Below, piece by piece: positions 33,279 through 45,175 of a stretch of 64,000 bases of DNA. The notes under the pieces were generated by a model. The model made no database searches. It saw only the letters and a list, made by a program, of their open reading frames with translations, and was not told the DNA's origin. The DNA is from Galeruca laticollis (lineage: Eukaryota; Arthropoda; Insecta; Coleoptera; Chrysomelidae): assembly GCA_963921935.1 (NCBI GenBank), contig OY998178.1, positions 45,066,951-45,130,950 on the forward strand. Reading direction: 5' to 3'. Made by a program: the position numbers and the translations under genes. Position 1 is the first letter of the stretch, and the number at the start of each line of letters is the position of its first letter.

Positions 33279-33360
33279 AATTTTTTAGAATTTTCAATAT
33301 TTTTCATTATATTGTGGAATTAGATAGAAACAGTGAGTTTCATTTAAAACACTAGTACGG

Positions 33361-33699
33361 AAAGAACAGTGACAAAAAAAAGAGTGGGCTGGAAAAAATT
33401 GATATAAAAAGGGACGAGAAGAAGAGAAGATATAATAATTTTTTTTCTTTTAAGGTGTATTAACAACAACTTGAGTGATTACCAATTAGCTCACATTTCG
33501 AACTGTCAAGTAAGGTGTCTTCGACAATACCACATAATTGGTTATCTACCTATATTATGACACTAAAAACTGCGTTATGTTCTTTATACCTATAGTATAC
33601 ATTATAAATCAAGTATATATGAATAGGCTCTACAAACGTTGGTCACTATCTTCTCTACTATTCATTATCAGTATTTTCTATTTGTGGCTTCTAATCTTC
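33361..33699. other. No gene seen
   Basis: AT-rich spacer between the Penelope dimer and the next LINE fragment. Confidence 0.35.
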
Positions 33700-33960
33700 T
33701 ACCTTCTTCCTCGTCTCCTTCTACTGGTTTCTTTTGTGAATAGGAGCTTTATGTACATCTGGCATTCGGATTATGTGGACTAACCATCCTGTTCTTTGTG
33801 CTCCGAGTTTTCGTCTTATTTCTGGTCTTCCATTCAAGCTCATTATCTCATTCATTGTACGTCTTCTCCTTTCTACTATTGCTGTTTTACATATTTTTCT
33901 GAGCACTTTTCTAAATTTCAAGCTTTACTTCGTTGTGTTATGTCATAATCTATGCTTCAC
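33700..33960 (-). pseudogene. LINE C-terminal fragment (RTE-like)
   Basis: The minus strand reads RRRRTMNEIMSLNGRPEI, then GWLVHIIRMPDVHKAPI. This is the rRTN.ei..l.g.p.I ... R..WlGHv.RMp block that closes many endonuclease-RT LINEs. Only about 66 codons are open. Confidence 0.75.
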
Positions 33961-34938
33961 ATGTGTATAGTATTAATGGGCGTATGGTTGTTTTGTATTA
34001 TTCTAACTTTTGATTTTATTGAATTTCAATTTCTATACTAAGATTATTTATTTCAATAAATACATTTTCAGAAAACTCATACGACTCTTCCGAATTCCCT
34101 TATGGATTTGATCCAATTCACCATAAATTTATTATATATGGAAATACAGAGAGAAAATAATGGAGAATGATTCCTAAAATGAAAGCAATCAAAGGTAATT
34201 TATAAACAGGATAATAAAACGCTTGAATCATCAAGTATATAATTTCCAACAACAACGTAAGACGTATGAAACAGTAATATTTACTAAGAAACTGCAAAAT
34301 AGTTCATAATTAATCAAACAGTAATCTACAGAACCTTGTTCCTAGTCCTATTCACCTACTATTTTTAAATCATATATGTTATAGGTTGTCTTAGAACATT
34401 AAACTTTAAATATCATATAAACATTGGACTAATAACAACGTTTAGGAAATTTCCACATATACATTGAATATTGCATTCCCAGGATGTTTTTCATTGAATG
34501 TTTGTATTCGATATTTTTCTAGTATTTTTATCAATTTTTAAAATGAAGTCAGAATAACTCAAATTGTTTCAAATATTATCATCATATTATAGCAATAAAA
34601 TGTAAAATTAATCTACTGCTTTTTTAATATATGAATCCGATTGCCTATAATGTTACGAGGGGCGATTGAAAAATTAACAAAAATATGATTGAAAAGATAT
34701 TTGAAAGACCTTTTAAATAAAATATCACTTGATGGAAATAATCTGGAACATGCCACAAGGAAAAAGGAGTTGACTCAGTGTAAGGCCGAATTCCAAAGAG
34801 TATCGAAAAAAATACAAATGGGAGTATGATATTAAGAACGAGTAAATCATGAAGGACAAATATTATTTATTTCATTTCATTTATTTTTTACACTGTTCTA
34901 CAGGCTTTCCTCACAGAACAGAATTAAAAAATATACAA
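33961..34938. other. No gene seen
   Basis: AT-rich. A box ACGAGGGGCGATTG at 34656 recalls some mariner ends, but no partner or transposase was found. Confidence 0.35.
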
Positions 34939-36470
34939 TTAGTTCAATTTCAGTATGTAATCTGGCAATGTAAAATATTTAATTTCGGCTACACTACAAT
35001 TGAAAATATCAAGCTGGCAATATACTTGATCAAACTTATTGTAAAGTGGTGAATATTGTGTAACATGTGTACAATGAGTAGCAAGGTAAATTGTTTTCTC
35101 AGATCTAGAAGCAGTACTAGGCACATTAAAGTATAATTTAATCAAGAGGCCTCTATATTCCAATTTACTATGACCGAGCCTAAACAAAAATGTCATGTAG
35201 TGACAATCACGACGGGAACTTAAAATAATAAACCCGTGTCCCTGCAATAATTCGGTCTTAGATACACCAATAGGAGGATAGAGATTGTCTGCTTGGAATA
35301 AAAGAAGTTTTAAAAATCGATTCAAGTTTATCTTTGTGAATCTGATAGAAAGTACACCAAACAGGAGATGCATACTCCAGTTTTTCATGTATTGTCCTGA
35401 AACTCGGTAAAAATCCGTACATTTCATTAGCTGAAGACTGTACTATTTCGAATAAGGGTTTACGATTAAATGTCGCCCCTAAATCTACGATAACTGAAGA
35501 ACGGCCAAGCACAATACCTTTTATAGATTAGTCATAACTACTTCAGAGTGTACGTCATTCCACTGCATTTAGAGTCAGCTTAATTTCCAAGCACCAGTTT
35601 TCTAGACGATTGAGATTAAGAGAAAGTTTGTGACTGTCCCTAATTTCATTAATTCCGCTATACAATTTTAAATCATCCACATACAACAGGCAATTTACAA
35701 TCTCACTAACGTCGTTGATAAAAACATTGAGCAGAAGGGGGCCCTACCCTGAGGTACACCCGATGTCGCTGTGTACTCTACCCAATTGTAACCATTACAT
35801 ACTGACGACGACCAGATGGCTATGGAAATTGTTTTAAAAGAGATTCTGAAAGAAAGCTTCTTCAACAATATGCTATGATCAATAGTATCGAACGCTTTGA
35901 AGAAATCGGTATAAACAGTATCAATTTGAGTCATTGGATCAATACCTTTTGCAAGAGATTTCATAAATTCAACCAAATTTGTAATAGTAGAACGCCCGTT
36001 AAAGAAGCCATGTTGCTGAAATGACTGGTGCAATCTACGTGTATAGTCTGTTATGAAGTAAAATTTCAAAAAGTTATGGGACTGAAATGACACATATCAT
36101 TTTTACCACCTTCCTTGTAAACTTGTCGCACTTTAGATAGTTTCCAGAGGTCAGGTACTGAACACATTTATAAATAATACTGTAAGAGGATGACCTAATA
36201 CATTTATTTGCACAATTTTCAAGTACAAAAGCTGGAATACTATCCGGTCCAGTTGTCATCTTAGACTTAATTTCTTTTAATGCTGCCACGATGTCATTTT
36301 CCTCAATAGCTGTATTATTAAGGGTTCGAGTGTTAACTACATCTACGCAGTCCACCTGAGATGTGCCATTGGTATAGGACCTTGGAAAAAAATCTGCAAA
36401 AGGATTATGAAGAAAAGGGGACGAATATATGCTAAGCAAGAAACATAAGATCTTGCACTAGTTTTGCCAA
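34939..36470 (-). pseudogene. Jockey/CR1-like LINE reverse transcriptase relic
   Basis: Reading the minus strand from 36470: KMTTGPDSIPAFVLENC (RT entry block), HGFFNGRSTITNLVEF, YTDFFKAFDTIDHSILLKKL (block A with the catalytic Asp), SGVPQGRAP (block B) and LLYVDDLKLYSG (block C, near 35660-35690). Then LEYASPVW and RRDCHYMTFLFRLGH, with LYFNVPST and a C-terminal DIFNCS block ending at 34939. The order and wording fit Jockey/CR1-group LINEs. The pieces fall in different frames, so it is dead, but it spans nearly the full RT and thumb. The endonuclease is absent. Confidence 0.85.
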
Positions 36471-36904
36471 ATCTAATATAATACGATGAATTTATGGAAG
36501 GATAAAAGTTTATCAATGCCATTGTTTTTTGCAAACAACCATAAAATTGAGAAGTTTTTCATAAATATTCCAATAGACCAACAATTAAAACCGTACTTAA
36601 GAAATATTCTAGTAGTCTTGCGATATTATATTAATAGACTTTTCTGTCAAAGTAAAATGGTTAGTGATTTCTCAAACAAATAATATTTTGGTTTTTCTGG
36701 CAATATCCATTCATAATACATTTGCAGAATGATAATCTTGTTTATTTTATAGTCTAAACCCACTCAGTTATGTAATGTTAAGTTGACTAATTTATACACA
36801 ACAACATCAATACAATCAAACACAACAGGTCTGTAGTTGATATACGTTTTAAAAAAACTATAATCTGAAAATAATATAAACGCTACAAAAATAGATTGCG
36901 AGAT
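36471..36904. other. No gene seen
   Basis: AT-rich, with a 65-codon frame (36486-36683) lacking any known motif. Confidence 0.3.
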
Positions 36905-37095
36905 ATGTTAAAAATCTATTATCGATAGGGATCAGACGAGGCGATAGCCTAAGTACAATTCTTCTTAACGTCATCATAGACGAATTTATAAAAGAAGTGA
37001 AAACTACAGGAAGAGGATACGGAATGGAAGAGCAAAAATTTAAGATAATCTGCTTGCTACACTGGTCACTGATGTTGCGGTTGTAATATCGAAGA
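36905..37095 (+). pseudogene. LINE reverse transcriptase fragment (block B region)
   Basis: The plus strand reads IRRGDSLSTILLNVIIDEFI, followed by Lys-Glu-Val, GRGYGMEEQKFKIICLL. This is the RQGD.LS..LFN.iMDe.i block with the start of block C in RTE-like LINEs; the Asp pair itself is lost to a shift. Confidence 0.75.
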
Positions 37096-37886
37096 ATGAG
37101 GGCAATGTACCAACTTGTGAACATGGTACACCATATTTGAAAACCTTGAATTCTGTTTTGAGTTCTGGTATCCTTTGGGATAGTTCTAGAATTTTGTGTG
37201 AGTATTCTAAATAGTTCCGGTGATTCAATACAAAAAAATCAAATTTGAAAATATGGTGCGCCAAGTTGACGCAGCGCACCGTATCCTGAAAATATAGTAT
37301 TTCTTCAGCATTCCTGTTAGTTTTACAATAGTTCTAGAATTCTATATCTATTATATACATAGTTCTTACAACTAATCGCAAAAAATCAATTTTCTGGCTG
37401 AACTAATAATAACAGTTCTGCGTAGCGCCAAAAATCCTAATGACTTCGGCAAGAGCTTTTTGAATAAAATTTGATTTTTCAGTGAAGCCATTAGCAACCC
37501 ACGCGCGTGGAGTATCGGTACATCCTTCATTCGAAGAAAAATTTCGGAAATACAACATATAGGCCAGAAATAACTGCACCAGTATAATCCCCCTTGAGTC
37601 CAGAATTTAATTAGTCTTCCAAAACTAAATCTCTCTGCGTGATGATTTTGAATATACCAATTTCGTTTACGGAAGTTCCTCTATATTTTCTACAAATGTC
37701 ACTTTAAAAATATCCCAAATGGGTTTTTAGAGAACGGTTCTTCGCGCAACTTCGAAATCCGTTTTAACGCAAAACCAACCAATCCAATTATACTAATTAC
37801 CATAGTTTAAACGACAGAAATCCCTGATAAGAATATCTATTTAACTTAACAATCGATTCAAATTGGAACCTACATACCGCGATATA
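37096..37886. other. No gene seen; left flank of the Tc1-like transposon
   Basis: Two similar phrases mention ATAGTTCTAGAATT near 37180 and 37330, possibly a short local duplication. No protein frame was recognised; in particular I could not see the rest of the Gypsy integrase that lies right of the transposon. Confidence 0.35.
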
Positions 37887-40314
37887 CAGGGTGTCCCGGG
37901 ACTAATGGGAAAAAAGTCGGGAACGTATAATATGAGCTAAAATGATGTTAGTACTTCATATAAACTTTTTCTATGGAGCCCTCGTTTTCGAGTTATAGGC
38001 CTCCAAAGTTTTAATTTTGAATTTGGTTTTTATTTTTAATTTTTGTACTAGTTATTTGATCTTTATAAAATTTACGGCAAAGCTATAATGTATGTGTATG
38101 TTTATTTTGGTAAGGTAAACAGATTTACAGTAGTGCATTGAAGCCAGGGACGAACTACTCTCAATGGTTAGTGATCCAAAAATTTTGCAGGGATGGCACA
38201 CCCTGTATGAAATTATCGAAATTCACTTCCCCACACATTAAGCTAACGAAAAGGTACTCGTGTTGGAATTCGATAAAATAAGCCGTTTGGCTAATATTTA
38301 CAGTTTTATTAATGCACTACGTACCAGTTTACGCATTCACCATTTTTATAAGTACACAACGAGGTAAAACTAACTTTTAATAGATGTCCAAAATTTACCT
38401 AGAGTACTACAAAAAAATAATTTAACGATAGCAGAAGATGAAAAACATTAACGACTTATTAATTGGAAAGTTGGTAAAAACGTGTTTTTACCGTTTATCA
38501 AGTTACCATAGGATTAGTTGTCAAACGTTGTGTAGAATAGTTCGTAGTCAGTACTTGTCAATAATTCATAAGTCCTTAATTTAACAGTTACAATAGCGGA
38601 ATTCGCTTTTATTGAGTACGCAGATAAACATCTAATGTATCGACTGGCTTCTCGAAACTGTTTAGAGGCCAAAAGGCTTTATGAAGAACATTTTGCAAAC
38701 AGAGCATTGCCAGACAGACGAATGTTTGGGCGTATTGATCTCAGGTTACGAGAAACAGGTATGAATAAGTAAATGTAATTTTCCATGTATACAAAACAAA
38801 ATTTTAAATTTTAGGAAGATTTTCGCCAGAAAAAGCTGGAGAAGGTCCAGTACGAAGCATACGTACAGTGGCAGTTGAACAAGACTTGTTAAATGCAGTT
38901 GATAATGAACCATCGAGTTTTAAGAAATTATCAAGAGAACATAACGTCTCGAAATCAGTTGTTCATCGCGTCCTAAAAGAACAGCTGTTATATCCTTTTC
39001 ACATGAAAAAAGTACACCGTATGACAGTGGCTGATTATCCTGCTCGACTTGAGTATAGCCAGTGGTTTCTGCGACAACAACAAGCAGACAACACATTTAT
39101 TAGTAACGTTCTCTTTACGAACGAACCGGGTTTCACCAGAGATGGAATCATAAATTCTCAAAATATGCATTTATGGGATGATGTGAATCTACATGGCATT
39201 ATCCAAACTAGGATCCAGCATAGATTCATGGTTAATGTTTGGCAGGAATAGTTGGCAATAATTTGATACAGCCATACTTTATTGACGGTACTTTGACCGG
39301 TCAGAGATATTTGCAAAATGAGTTATGGAACCTGTTTGATGATGTGCTACTACAAACTCGTAGGAATTTATGGTTCATGCATGATGGGGCCCCTCCTCAT
39401 TTCAGTTTAGATGTACGACAGCATTCACACACAAGGCTTCCTAATAGATGGATTGGTCGTGGAGGCCCTTTTCAATGGCCACCGCGATCAGGAGACGTTA
39501 ATCCTATGGATTTCATTCTCTAGGGTTATCTCAAAAGTAAGGTATACGCAACACCTGTGCAAACAAGGCAAGATTTAATAGACAGAATTGTGTTACACTG
39601 CAATGTTATTAGAAATAGTGTGAAATTGCTCTTTCAAGTGCAAAGAAACAACCTTCGTAGACTTAGAATGTGCGTGGAAGTGGGAGGAGCTCATATTGAA
39701 CATTTATTAGAATAACGTTAGTTTTTGTTGTTATTTAGGAATTACTTTTAGTCTAATGTTTTATAACTTGTGTTTTTTGAGGTTTTCCTAATGGTTAAAT
39801 AATGTTATGTTCGTAATTTTGATTAAAAGCAAGTAAATTCTGGACATCGTATTAATAAGTTAGTTAGGTAGATTTGTACGTAGTGCATTAATAAAACTGT
39901 AAATATTAGCCAAACGGCTTATTTTATCGAATTCCAACAGGAGTACCTTTTCGTTAGCTTAATGTGTGGGGATGTGAATTTCGATAATTTCATACAGGGT
40001 GTGCCATACCTGCAAAATTTTTGGATCACTAACCATTTCGAGTAGTCCGTCCCTGGCTTCAATGCACTACTGTAAATCTGTTTACCTTACCAAAATAAAC
40101 ATACACTTACATTATAGCTTTGCCGTAAATTTTATGAAGATCAAATAACTAGTACAAAAAATAAAAATAAAAACCAAATTCAAAATTAAAACTTTGGAGG
40201 CCTATAACTCGAAAACGAGGGCCTGCATAGTAAAAGTTTATATGAAGTACTAACATTATTTTGGCTCATATTATACTCTCCTGACTTTTTTCCCATTAGT
40301 CCCGGGACACCCTG
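37887..40314 (+). mobile_element. Complete Tc1/IS630-type transposon with 439-bp inverted repeats
   Basis: The element begins CAGGGTGTCCCGGGACTAAT and ends with its inverse. The inverted arms run 37887-38325 and 39876-40314 and differ at few bases. TA is present at both edges (37885-37886, 40315-40316), the target duplication of this superfamily. The transposase lies between the arms. At the right edge it abuts Gypsy integrase coding sequence. Confidence 0.93.
38594..39715 (+). pseudogene. Tc1/IS630-type transposase with intron; two or more inactivating changes
   Basis: The first exon (about 38594-38758) reads FIEYADKHLMYRLASRN, then RLYEEHFANRALPDRRMFGR, an N-terminal domain typical of insect transposases of this class (DUF4817-like). 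GTATGA at 38759 and TTTTAG ending about 38815 bound a 57-base intron that restores the frame into GRFSPEKAGEGPVR. The catalytic region has LFTNEPGFTRDGI, where the usual first Asp is Asn. MVNVWQE is followed by a stop at 39249, and the frame shifts into MAGIVGNN. HDGAPPHF has the second Asp, WIGRGGPFQWPPRSGDVNPM leads to the third, and a TAG replaces Trp in the following FLWG. The end is IEHLLE. Confidence 0.85.
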
Positions 40315-40319
40315 TATAT

Positions 40320-41285
40320 ACCTGAGATGTGTACTGTTTGCCATTGTCGCAAATTATTAAACAAGTAACTCCAAAGAGAAGGAAAACATCTTCTTCAATA
40401 CGTTTGATCACGTGACTGCTAGCCTTTGAAGACTTTAAAGGAAACACTAATGGAAACTTACTAAAAACATCTATTACTACTAATATAAACTGAAATCCTT
40501 GATTGGACCGCGGGAAAGGACCCATGAGGTCCATAGCAATAACTTCCCATGGCCAGTAGCGCGAGGCTGAGGAACTAGCAAGCCTTTAGCTCCACTAATA
40601 CTTACCTTATGAGCGGCACATAAATGACAATTACGAACATACCGTACAACATCTGACTTCATTTTAAGCCAAAAGTACATTTCACCAAGCCTTTTGTACG
40701 TTTTTAAGACTCCCATATGTCCTACCAAAGGACTATCGTGAAATTTAATAATTCATTACGCCTACTTTTAGAAACAACTTCTTTCCAATTGTTTTCTCCT
40801 TCTACCAAATAACCACGTTAAGGGCGGACATATTTAAATAGAACGTTATTCGCTACCCTCCACTGGGGAATTTTAACGGGTGATCTACAACTTTACAGAT
40901 TCGGTCGTACCATTTATCACCGCTGCTTGAAGAAATAACCTCCACCGAATCCACTATGGGAACAGAACGAGAGAGTAAATCTGGTTTAACAGCCCATCTT
41001 GCCAACATTCCATTGGGATCATTTAAGTTTTGGAGGCATACTAACGATGCATGATCTGTAATGACCTTGAAGGGGACTTCTTCGAGGTACGGCCGCAGAT
41101 TCTCTACTGCCCACAAAACGGCCAAGCATTCTGTCTCGGTGGTCGTGAAATTTCTTTCTTGTCTGGTCAGAGATCTGCTAAGAAAGCTAATTACCCTATC
41201 ACCGTCAGGTTGTGTTTGAAGCAAGACAGCGCCTAGTCCGTAACCTGAGGCATCAGTTTGGACGACAAAAGGTAAACTATAATCA
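40320..41285 (-). pseudogene. Ty3/Gypsy pol fragment (RNase H and integrase)
   Basis: Reading from 41285 on the minus strand: TDASGYGLGAVL then QPDGDRVISFLSRSLTRQER and TTETECLAVLWAVENLR, ITDHASLVCL, the RNase H domain of Ty3/Gypsy. A deletion joins ARWAV directly to KPDLLSRSVP. After a gap comes GHMGVLKTYKRLGEMYFW with YVRNCHLCAAHK, the H-H-C-C zinc-binding domain of integrase, then MDLMGPFPRSNQGFQFILVV and ICDNGKQYTSQVY with the first two core Asp residues. The frame is cut at 40316 by the Tc1-like transposon. No LTR is attached; relation to the LTR at 5826 is unknown. Confidence 0.9.
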
Positions 41286-41436
41286 CTTCACATAAAAATA
41301 AATCAGTGGTCAGCAAGACCATATTGCCAACCCCTACATATGTATATTAACTATAATCCAATAATCGAATGTACTATTGATATTTTTCTGAATATGCGGT
41401 TGCCTAAAGGTGTAGATGTTAATAAAATTTATAGTA
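41286..41436. other. Short AT-rich gap
   Basis: Nothing recognised between the Gypsy fragment and the next element. Confidence 0.3.
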
Positions 41437-43281
41437 CAGTAAATGGGGGGTTTTTGCTAAGAAAAATAAACACCCAGTCCGACTGACCTGAAATTTGGAG
41501 GGTAGCTGTAAAATACCATAAAAAGCAAAGTTGATATAGTGCCGTAGTGCGCTTTTGCCCAGAGGGTGGAAACCACCCCTTCTCGGGGGTGGAAAATAAA
41601 ATGTTGAAAATAACTTCGGAAATCGATAGAGGGGTTAATTTTAAGCAAAAAGTTCCATATAACCATTTTTACATATTTACTGAGTTATTCTTGGTTGAAA
41701 AGGCTCGTTTTTTATGAAAAAAATCACGTTTTTTAACAGTTTTTCTTGTATAAGTCAACAATTTGACATGCTACGAAAAAACATGGCAGAACTAAAATAA
41801 AGCTTACAAAAAAAGGAAAAGATAGAGATGTTTGTCAATGACATAGGTGCAATTATTACCGAGATACGGCAGCTAGAAAAATAATTCTTTTTAGTCACTA
41901 AATTGCATGCATTTAACGTAAAATAAATAAAAAAGTTGAAGTTTTCAAAGAAAGTATACCGTTTATTTTTCAAAGTTCTTCAAAAATTCTATGAATCCAG
42001 TTTGAAGTCATTAGCATAAAAATTAACGAAGTTCTGATGAAAATAAAATCGAGTTTTCACTTTTTCTGAAAAAAAAATCAGCACTTAGGCTTCTGAATTT
42101 TTTGATAAAAATAAAATAAAGAAAAATCTCTCTGCAATTTACTTTATTTATGTGTTAACTATGTGTTCTGCAAGTTTAAGCAATTTAGAGTACATATTGT
42201 TGAAAATAGAAATGTAAAAATGAAAAACAATTTTTTCAAATTTTAAGAAAAATTTGATATTTTTGAAAATAACTAACAAAATATTGAAGATACGAAAAAT
42301 ATTCGAGAGAGGAAAGTGTAGCTTATTTTTTACAGAATATTTTAGTTTTTTTTTTCATTTCTGTACGATAAAAATTAACAGAGTTATGGCTAGTAGAAGT
42401 TTCCTCTTGAGGGAAATAGTCACGTGTCTGAAACCTCAAAAATCTTGAAAGAACTACTTAAAATGACCTTTTGTAAGTGCAAAAAAGGATGCGGTGCAGC
42501 TTGCGACTGTAGAAAAATTGGCTTGTATTGCAACGTGTGGGACATGTTCAGGTAACAGCCAGAATTGTCCGCCAATCACAGACGAAGACGAGGAAGAAGA
42601 AGCTGATAGTGGAGATGAATAATCTTATACATTATGTACCATTTATAAATCTATTTTGTAAAATAAACACAAATTGCTTTTATTTTTGTTTTTAATTTTT
42701 TTTCCTATGGACTATGACTTTTTTTGAAGCAAGGGTGAATCTCAAGAAATACAACAAGCTATCAAAAAGTTAAGAATAAATAATATAGAGTTGTCTTATG
42801 TGTATAAAATTATTAAAATTTCTCAAAAACTAATTTTTTTCAATACATTTAATTAGGAGTGGTTATTATGGGTAGTTTTTAAGGGTTGAATGATTGTAAT
42901 TAAACCTTTATTATACTGTAAAACATTAAAAACATTTTTATCTAAAATTTATGCGCCATTTAAAAATTTTAAGCTGAAAAAATCATTTTTTTTTCGACAA
43001 TAAGGGTGGTTTTTAAGGGTTGAAAGATTGAAACTATTGTTTAATTTCAACTCACAACATACAAATATATTTATTATACGTATTTAAATTGATTTAGATC
43101 GATGTAATATATGTTTCTATGGTTTTTCTATTTTTTTAGCCCCTAAAAATAAAAAGCGCACTTCAAGAGCATATCAACTTTGATCTAGAGGGTGGACATA
43201 GCCTATTTCCAAATTTTCATCAAAATCGGAGCAGGTGTAAAGAATTCGGAGGATATACCTTATTTTTCTCCCCATTTACTG
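41437..43281 (+). mobile_element. Inverted-repeat element carrying a CXC-tail gene remnant
   Basis: The ends CAGTAAATGGGG and CCCCATTTACTG are inverse, with TA at both edges (41435-41436, 43282-43283). Subterminal sequence also pairs loosely (GATATAGTGCC...GCGCTTTT on the left, AAAAGCGCACTTC...CATATCAACTTTG on the right). Inside, most sequence is AT-rich and non-coding apart from the Cys-rich end at 42463-42622. No transposase domain was recognised, so the class is open. Confidence 0.72.
42463..42622 (+). pseudogene. CXC-type cysteine-rich protein tail
   Basis: The frame reads MTFCKCKKGCGAACDCRKIG, then LYCNV, and after a one-base shift near 42530 continues through CSGNSQNCPP into an acidic tail TDEDEEEEADSGDE and a stop. 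The dense C-x-C pattern is that of a tesmin/TSO1-like CXC tail, which I recall at the C-terminus of a large, repetitive family of arthropod proteins of probable transposon origin. Residues before the Met (about 42420-42460) remain open and fit that family. The rest of the protein is not visible upstream. Confidence 0.55.
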
Positions 43282-44560
43282 TACTATTCCGCCAGAAAGT
43301 TTAACAATGAATTTGACCGTTCATCGCGATGAGCTCATGCGCATACTGATCTCGTATACCTCCTTAATTACAACCCGATACATTAGTTTTCCGCTTACAT
43401 AAACAGATATATCGAAAATATAAAGGTGACTAATCGACGAGCGATTTTTCCTAATATAAGATTGAAACTAGCCTAACACTTAAAGTGAGTCTGTCATATA
43501 GTGCAAAATCATACACAGAAAATGGTTTTTAATAATCGAATTATTTCAAACATTTTTTAATATTCTTGACACTTATTACTTTCAATTTAATTTTTATTAA
43601 TCAAGCAGTAAAGAAAAAAGTAAAGTTTTGTTTATCTGAGTTTGTTGAAATATATGTCATCATCCATTGTGTATTCTGTATGTTAATTAAGAAGATTATT
43701 ATTCCAATTAATGTAATACTTTGTTATTTGTGAATTAAAAACCCACTGGTCCTTCAAAGAAGAGTTTAATACAATTGTCTTTAGAAAATACATTGGATTT
43801 TATTTGATGACCCATGGGAATTATTTCTGAGGTATAGATAAGTAAATGTACCTCTCTGACTGTTAAAAATCAAATCAATGGGGTTTTACTATGAAATCTT
43901 CCTTACTCCTGCTCTGTTTTTATTCAAGCCTGATTGTTGGAAACAAAATAAACAATTATAAATCACGCGAATGATCAAAATGCTACTGTATTGCGTAGTA
44001 TGACGACAATAATATATCAGAGTATGATAAGTTTACTATTTATAATTGAAGTGTGTGCGTAGTACAAAATGTAACATGAAAAACGTGAAAAACCAGTTTC
44101 ATTCAAGTTTTTTAAATAAATGTAGTATTCAATCTTGAAATAAATTAAAAATTAGTTATAAATCGGGTATCAGAGGACTTAAAATTCAATGCAAAAAGTT
44201 TGTTTTTAAAAATTACTTTTCATTAAATCGTAAATAAACAGAACATTTTTCGGATCAAGTTGTAAAATTCGACTATACACAGCGGCTACGTGTTTTTCAT
44301 TACACATGACCATGGACGTTGTAGTAGAACCTAAAGTTCAATATAATTGTATATTTTATCACAAGGTTTGAATGAAAATTGGATACTAGTGGAAAGTTTC
44401 CGAGAAATCATGGGCGTAGCAACTATTCATTTTAATTGCAAAGCAGACTAAACTATCATCACAAACCAATATTAGAGAAATAACAATTGTATTAGGTAAG
44501 CTACTTAATAAAATAAAAACTGAAAAAAACAAAATATGTGGTGATCTCTACATATAACTA
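43282..44560. other. No gene seen
   Basis: AT-rich sequence without recognised frame or repeat. Confidence 0.4.
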
Positions 44561-44574
44561 CCTCCAACCTTTCA

Positions 44575-44896
44575 ATAGATAACGTACGGCTAAAACGGGT
44601 AGATAAATTAAAATAGTTGGGAAGTAACATAACCGAAAAAATGGATACATACTCAGGAAATTAGATCATTGTACAGGGTATGCCAGCTTTTGTCAACATG
44701 AGTAAAATCCTATGAAATATACATCTCAAGTGGGCATGAGGGTCATAAGTGCAATGAAAAGTAACATAACCGAAAAAATGGATACATACTCAGGAAATTA
44801 GATCATAGTACAGGCTATGCCAGCTTTTGTCAACATGAGTAAAATCCTATGAAATATACAATTCAAGTGGGCATGAGGGTCATAAGGGCAATTAAA
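44575..44896 (+). pseudogene. LINE thumb-region remnant with a 137-bp tandem duplication
   Basis: The frame LKRVDKLK, Gly-Ser-Asn, ITEKMDTYSGN resembles the v.kFkYLGs.i.e......EI block of RTE-like LINEs. The piece from 44623 to 44759 is repeated directly at 44760-44896 with few differences. Confidence 0.65.
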
Positions 44897-45175
44897 AGGC
44901 AGACGAAATGGCTAAGCAGGCTGCGTCAATGTCATTCGTTGGATCGGAACCCTTCTGTGGCATCGCAAAATTAGTAACAAAAGCGGCCACAAAAAAATGG
45001 GTGGAGTGTATAACTCTAGCTTATGGTGTTGGAATTCACCAGATCAAAGATAAGGGAGAATGGTTAAAACTGTTATGGGTCTATTAACAGGGCATTCAAA
45101 GTTCAATAGTCATCTAAAATGGATGTGGTTGACAGATGAGTCATGATGTAGATTCTGTCGCATCTATGTCAATGC
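44897..45175 (+). pseudogene. RNase H / C-terminal finger fragment of a LINE
   Basis: Short open pieces read SFVGSEPFCGIAKLV, WVECITLAYGVGIHQIKDKG and VMGLLTGHSKFNSHLKWM followed by CRFC. This is the end of the RNase H domain and the following GLLTGH...HL...CR.C block found in LINEs that carry RNase H. It stops where the R1-type frame at 45136-47562 takes over, in another frame, so two different LINEs are joined here. Confidence 0.7.

Larger units (their letters stand above)
32195..33360. mobile_element. Penelope-like element 3' end, inverted dimer
   Basis: A GIY-YIG coding segment on the minus strand (32666-32925) is flanked by two long inverted arms, about 32230-32665 and 32926-33355. Each arm carries the last codons of the ORF (reading EVVNEQINLGSSPLIN) and its 3' region, pointing outward. 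The joint sits at AATATGAAGTCGTC, a string shared by both sides. Penelope-like elements often show partial tandem or inverted copies. The outer left end (about 32195-32230) matches 62455-62520 in reverse orientation. Confidence 0.8.

Noticed and set aside
34650..34700. mariner terminal repeat (ACGAGGGGCGATTG)
   Set aside because: No inverse partner and no transposase nearby; similarity is short.
37096..37886. Left-hand continuation of the Gypsy integrase beyond the Tc1-like transposon
   Set aside because: Translating the minus strand here gave no integrase motif; the Gypsy piece seems cut at or near the insertion.
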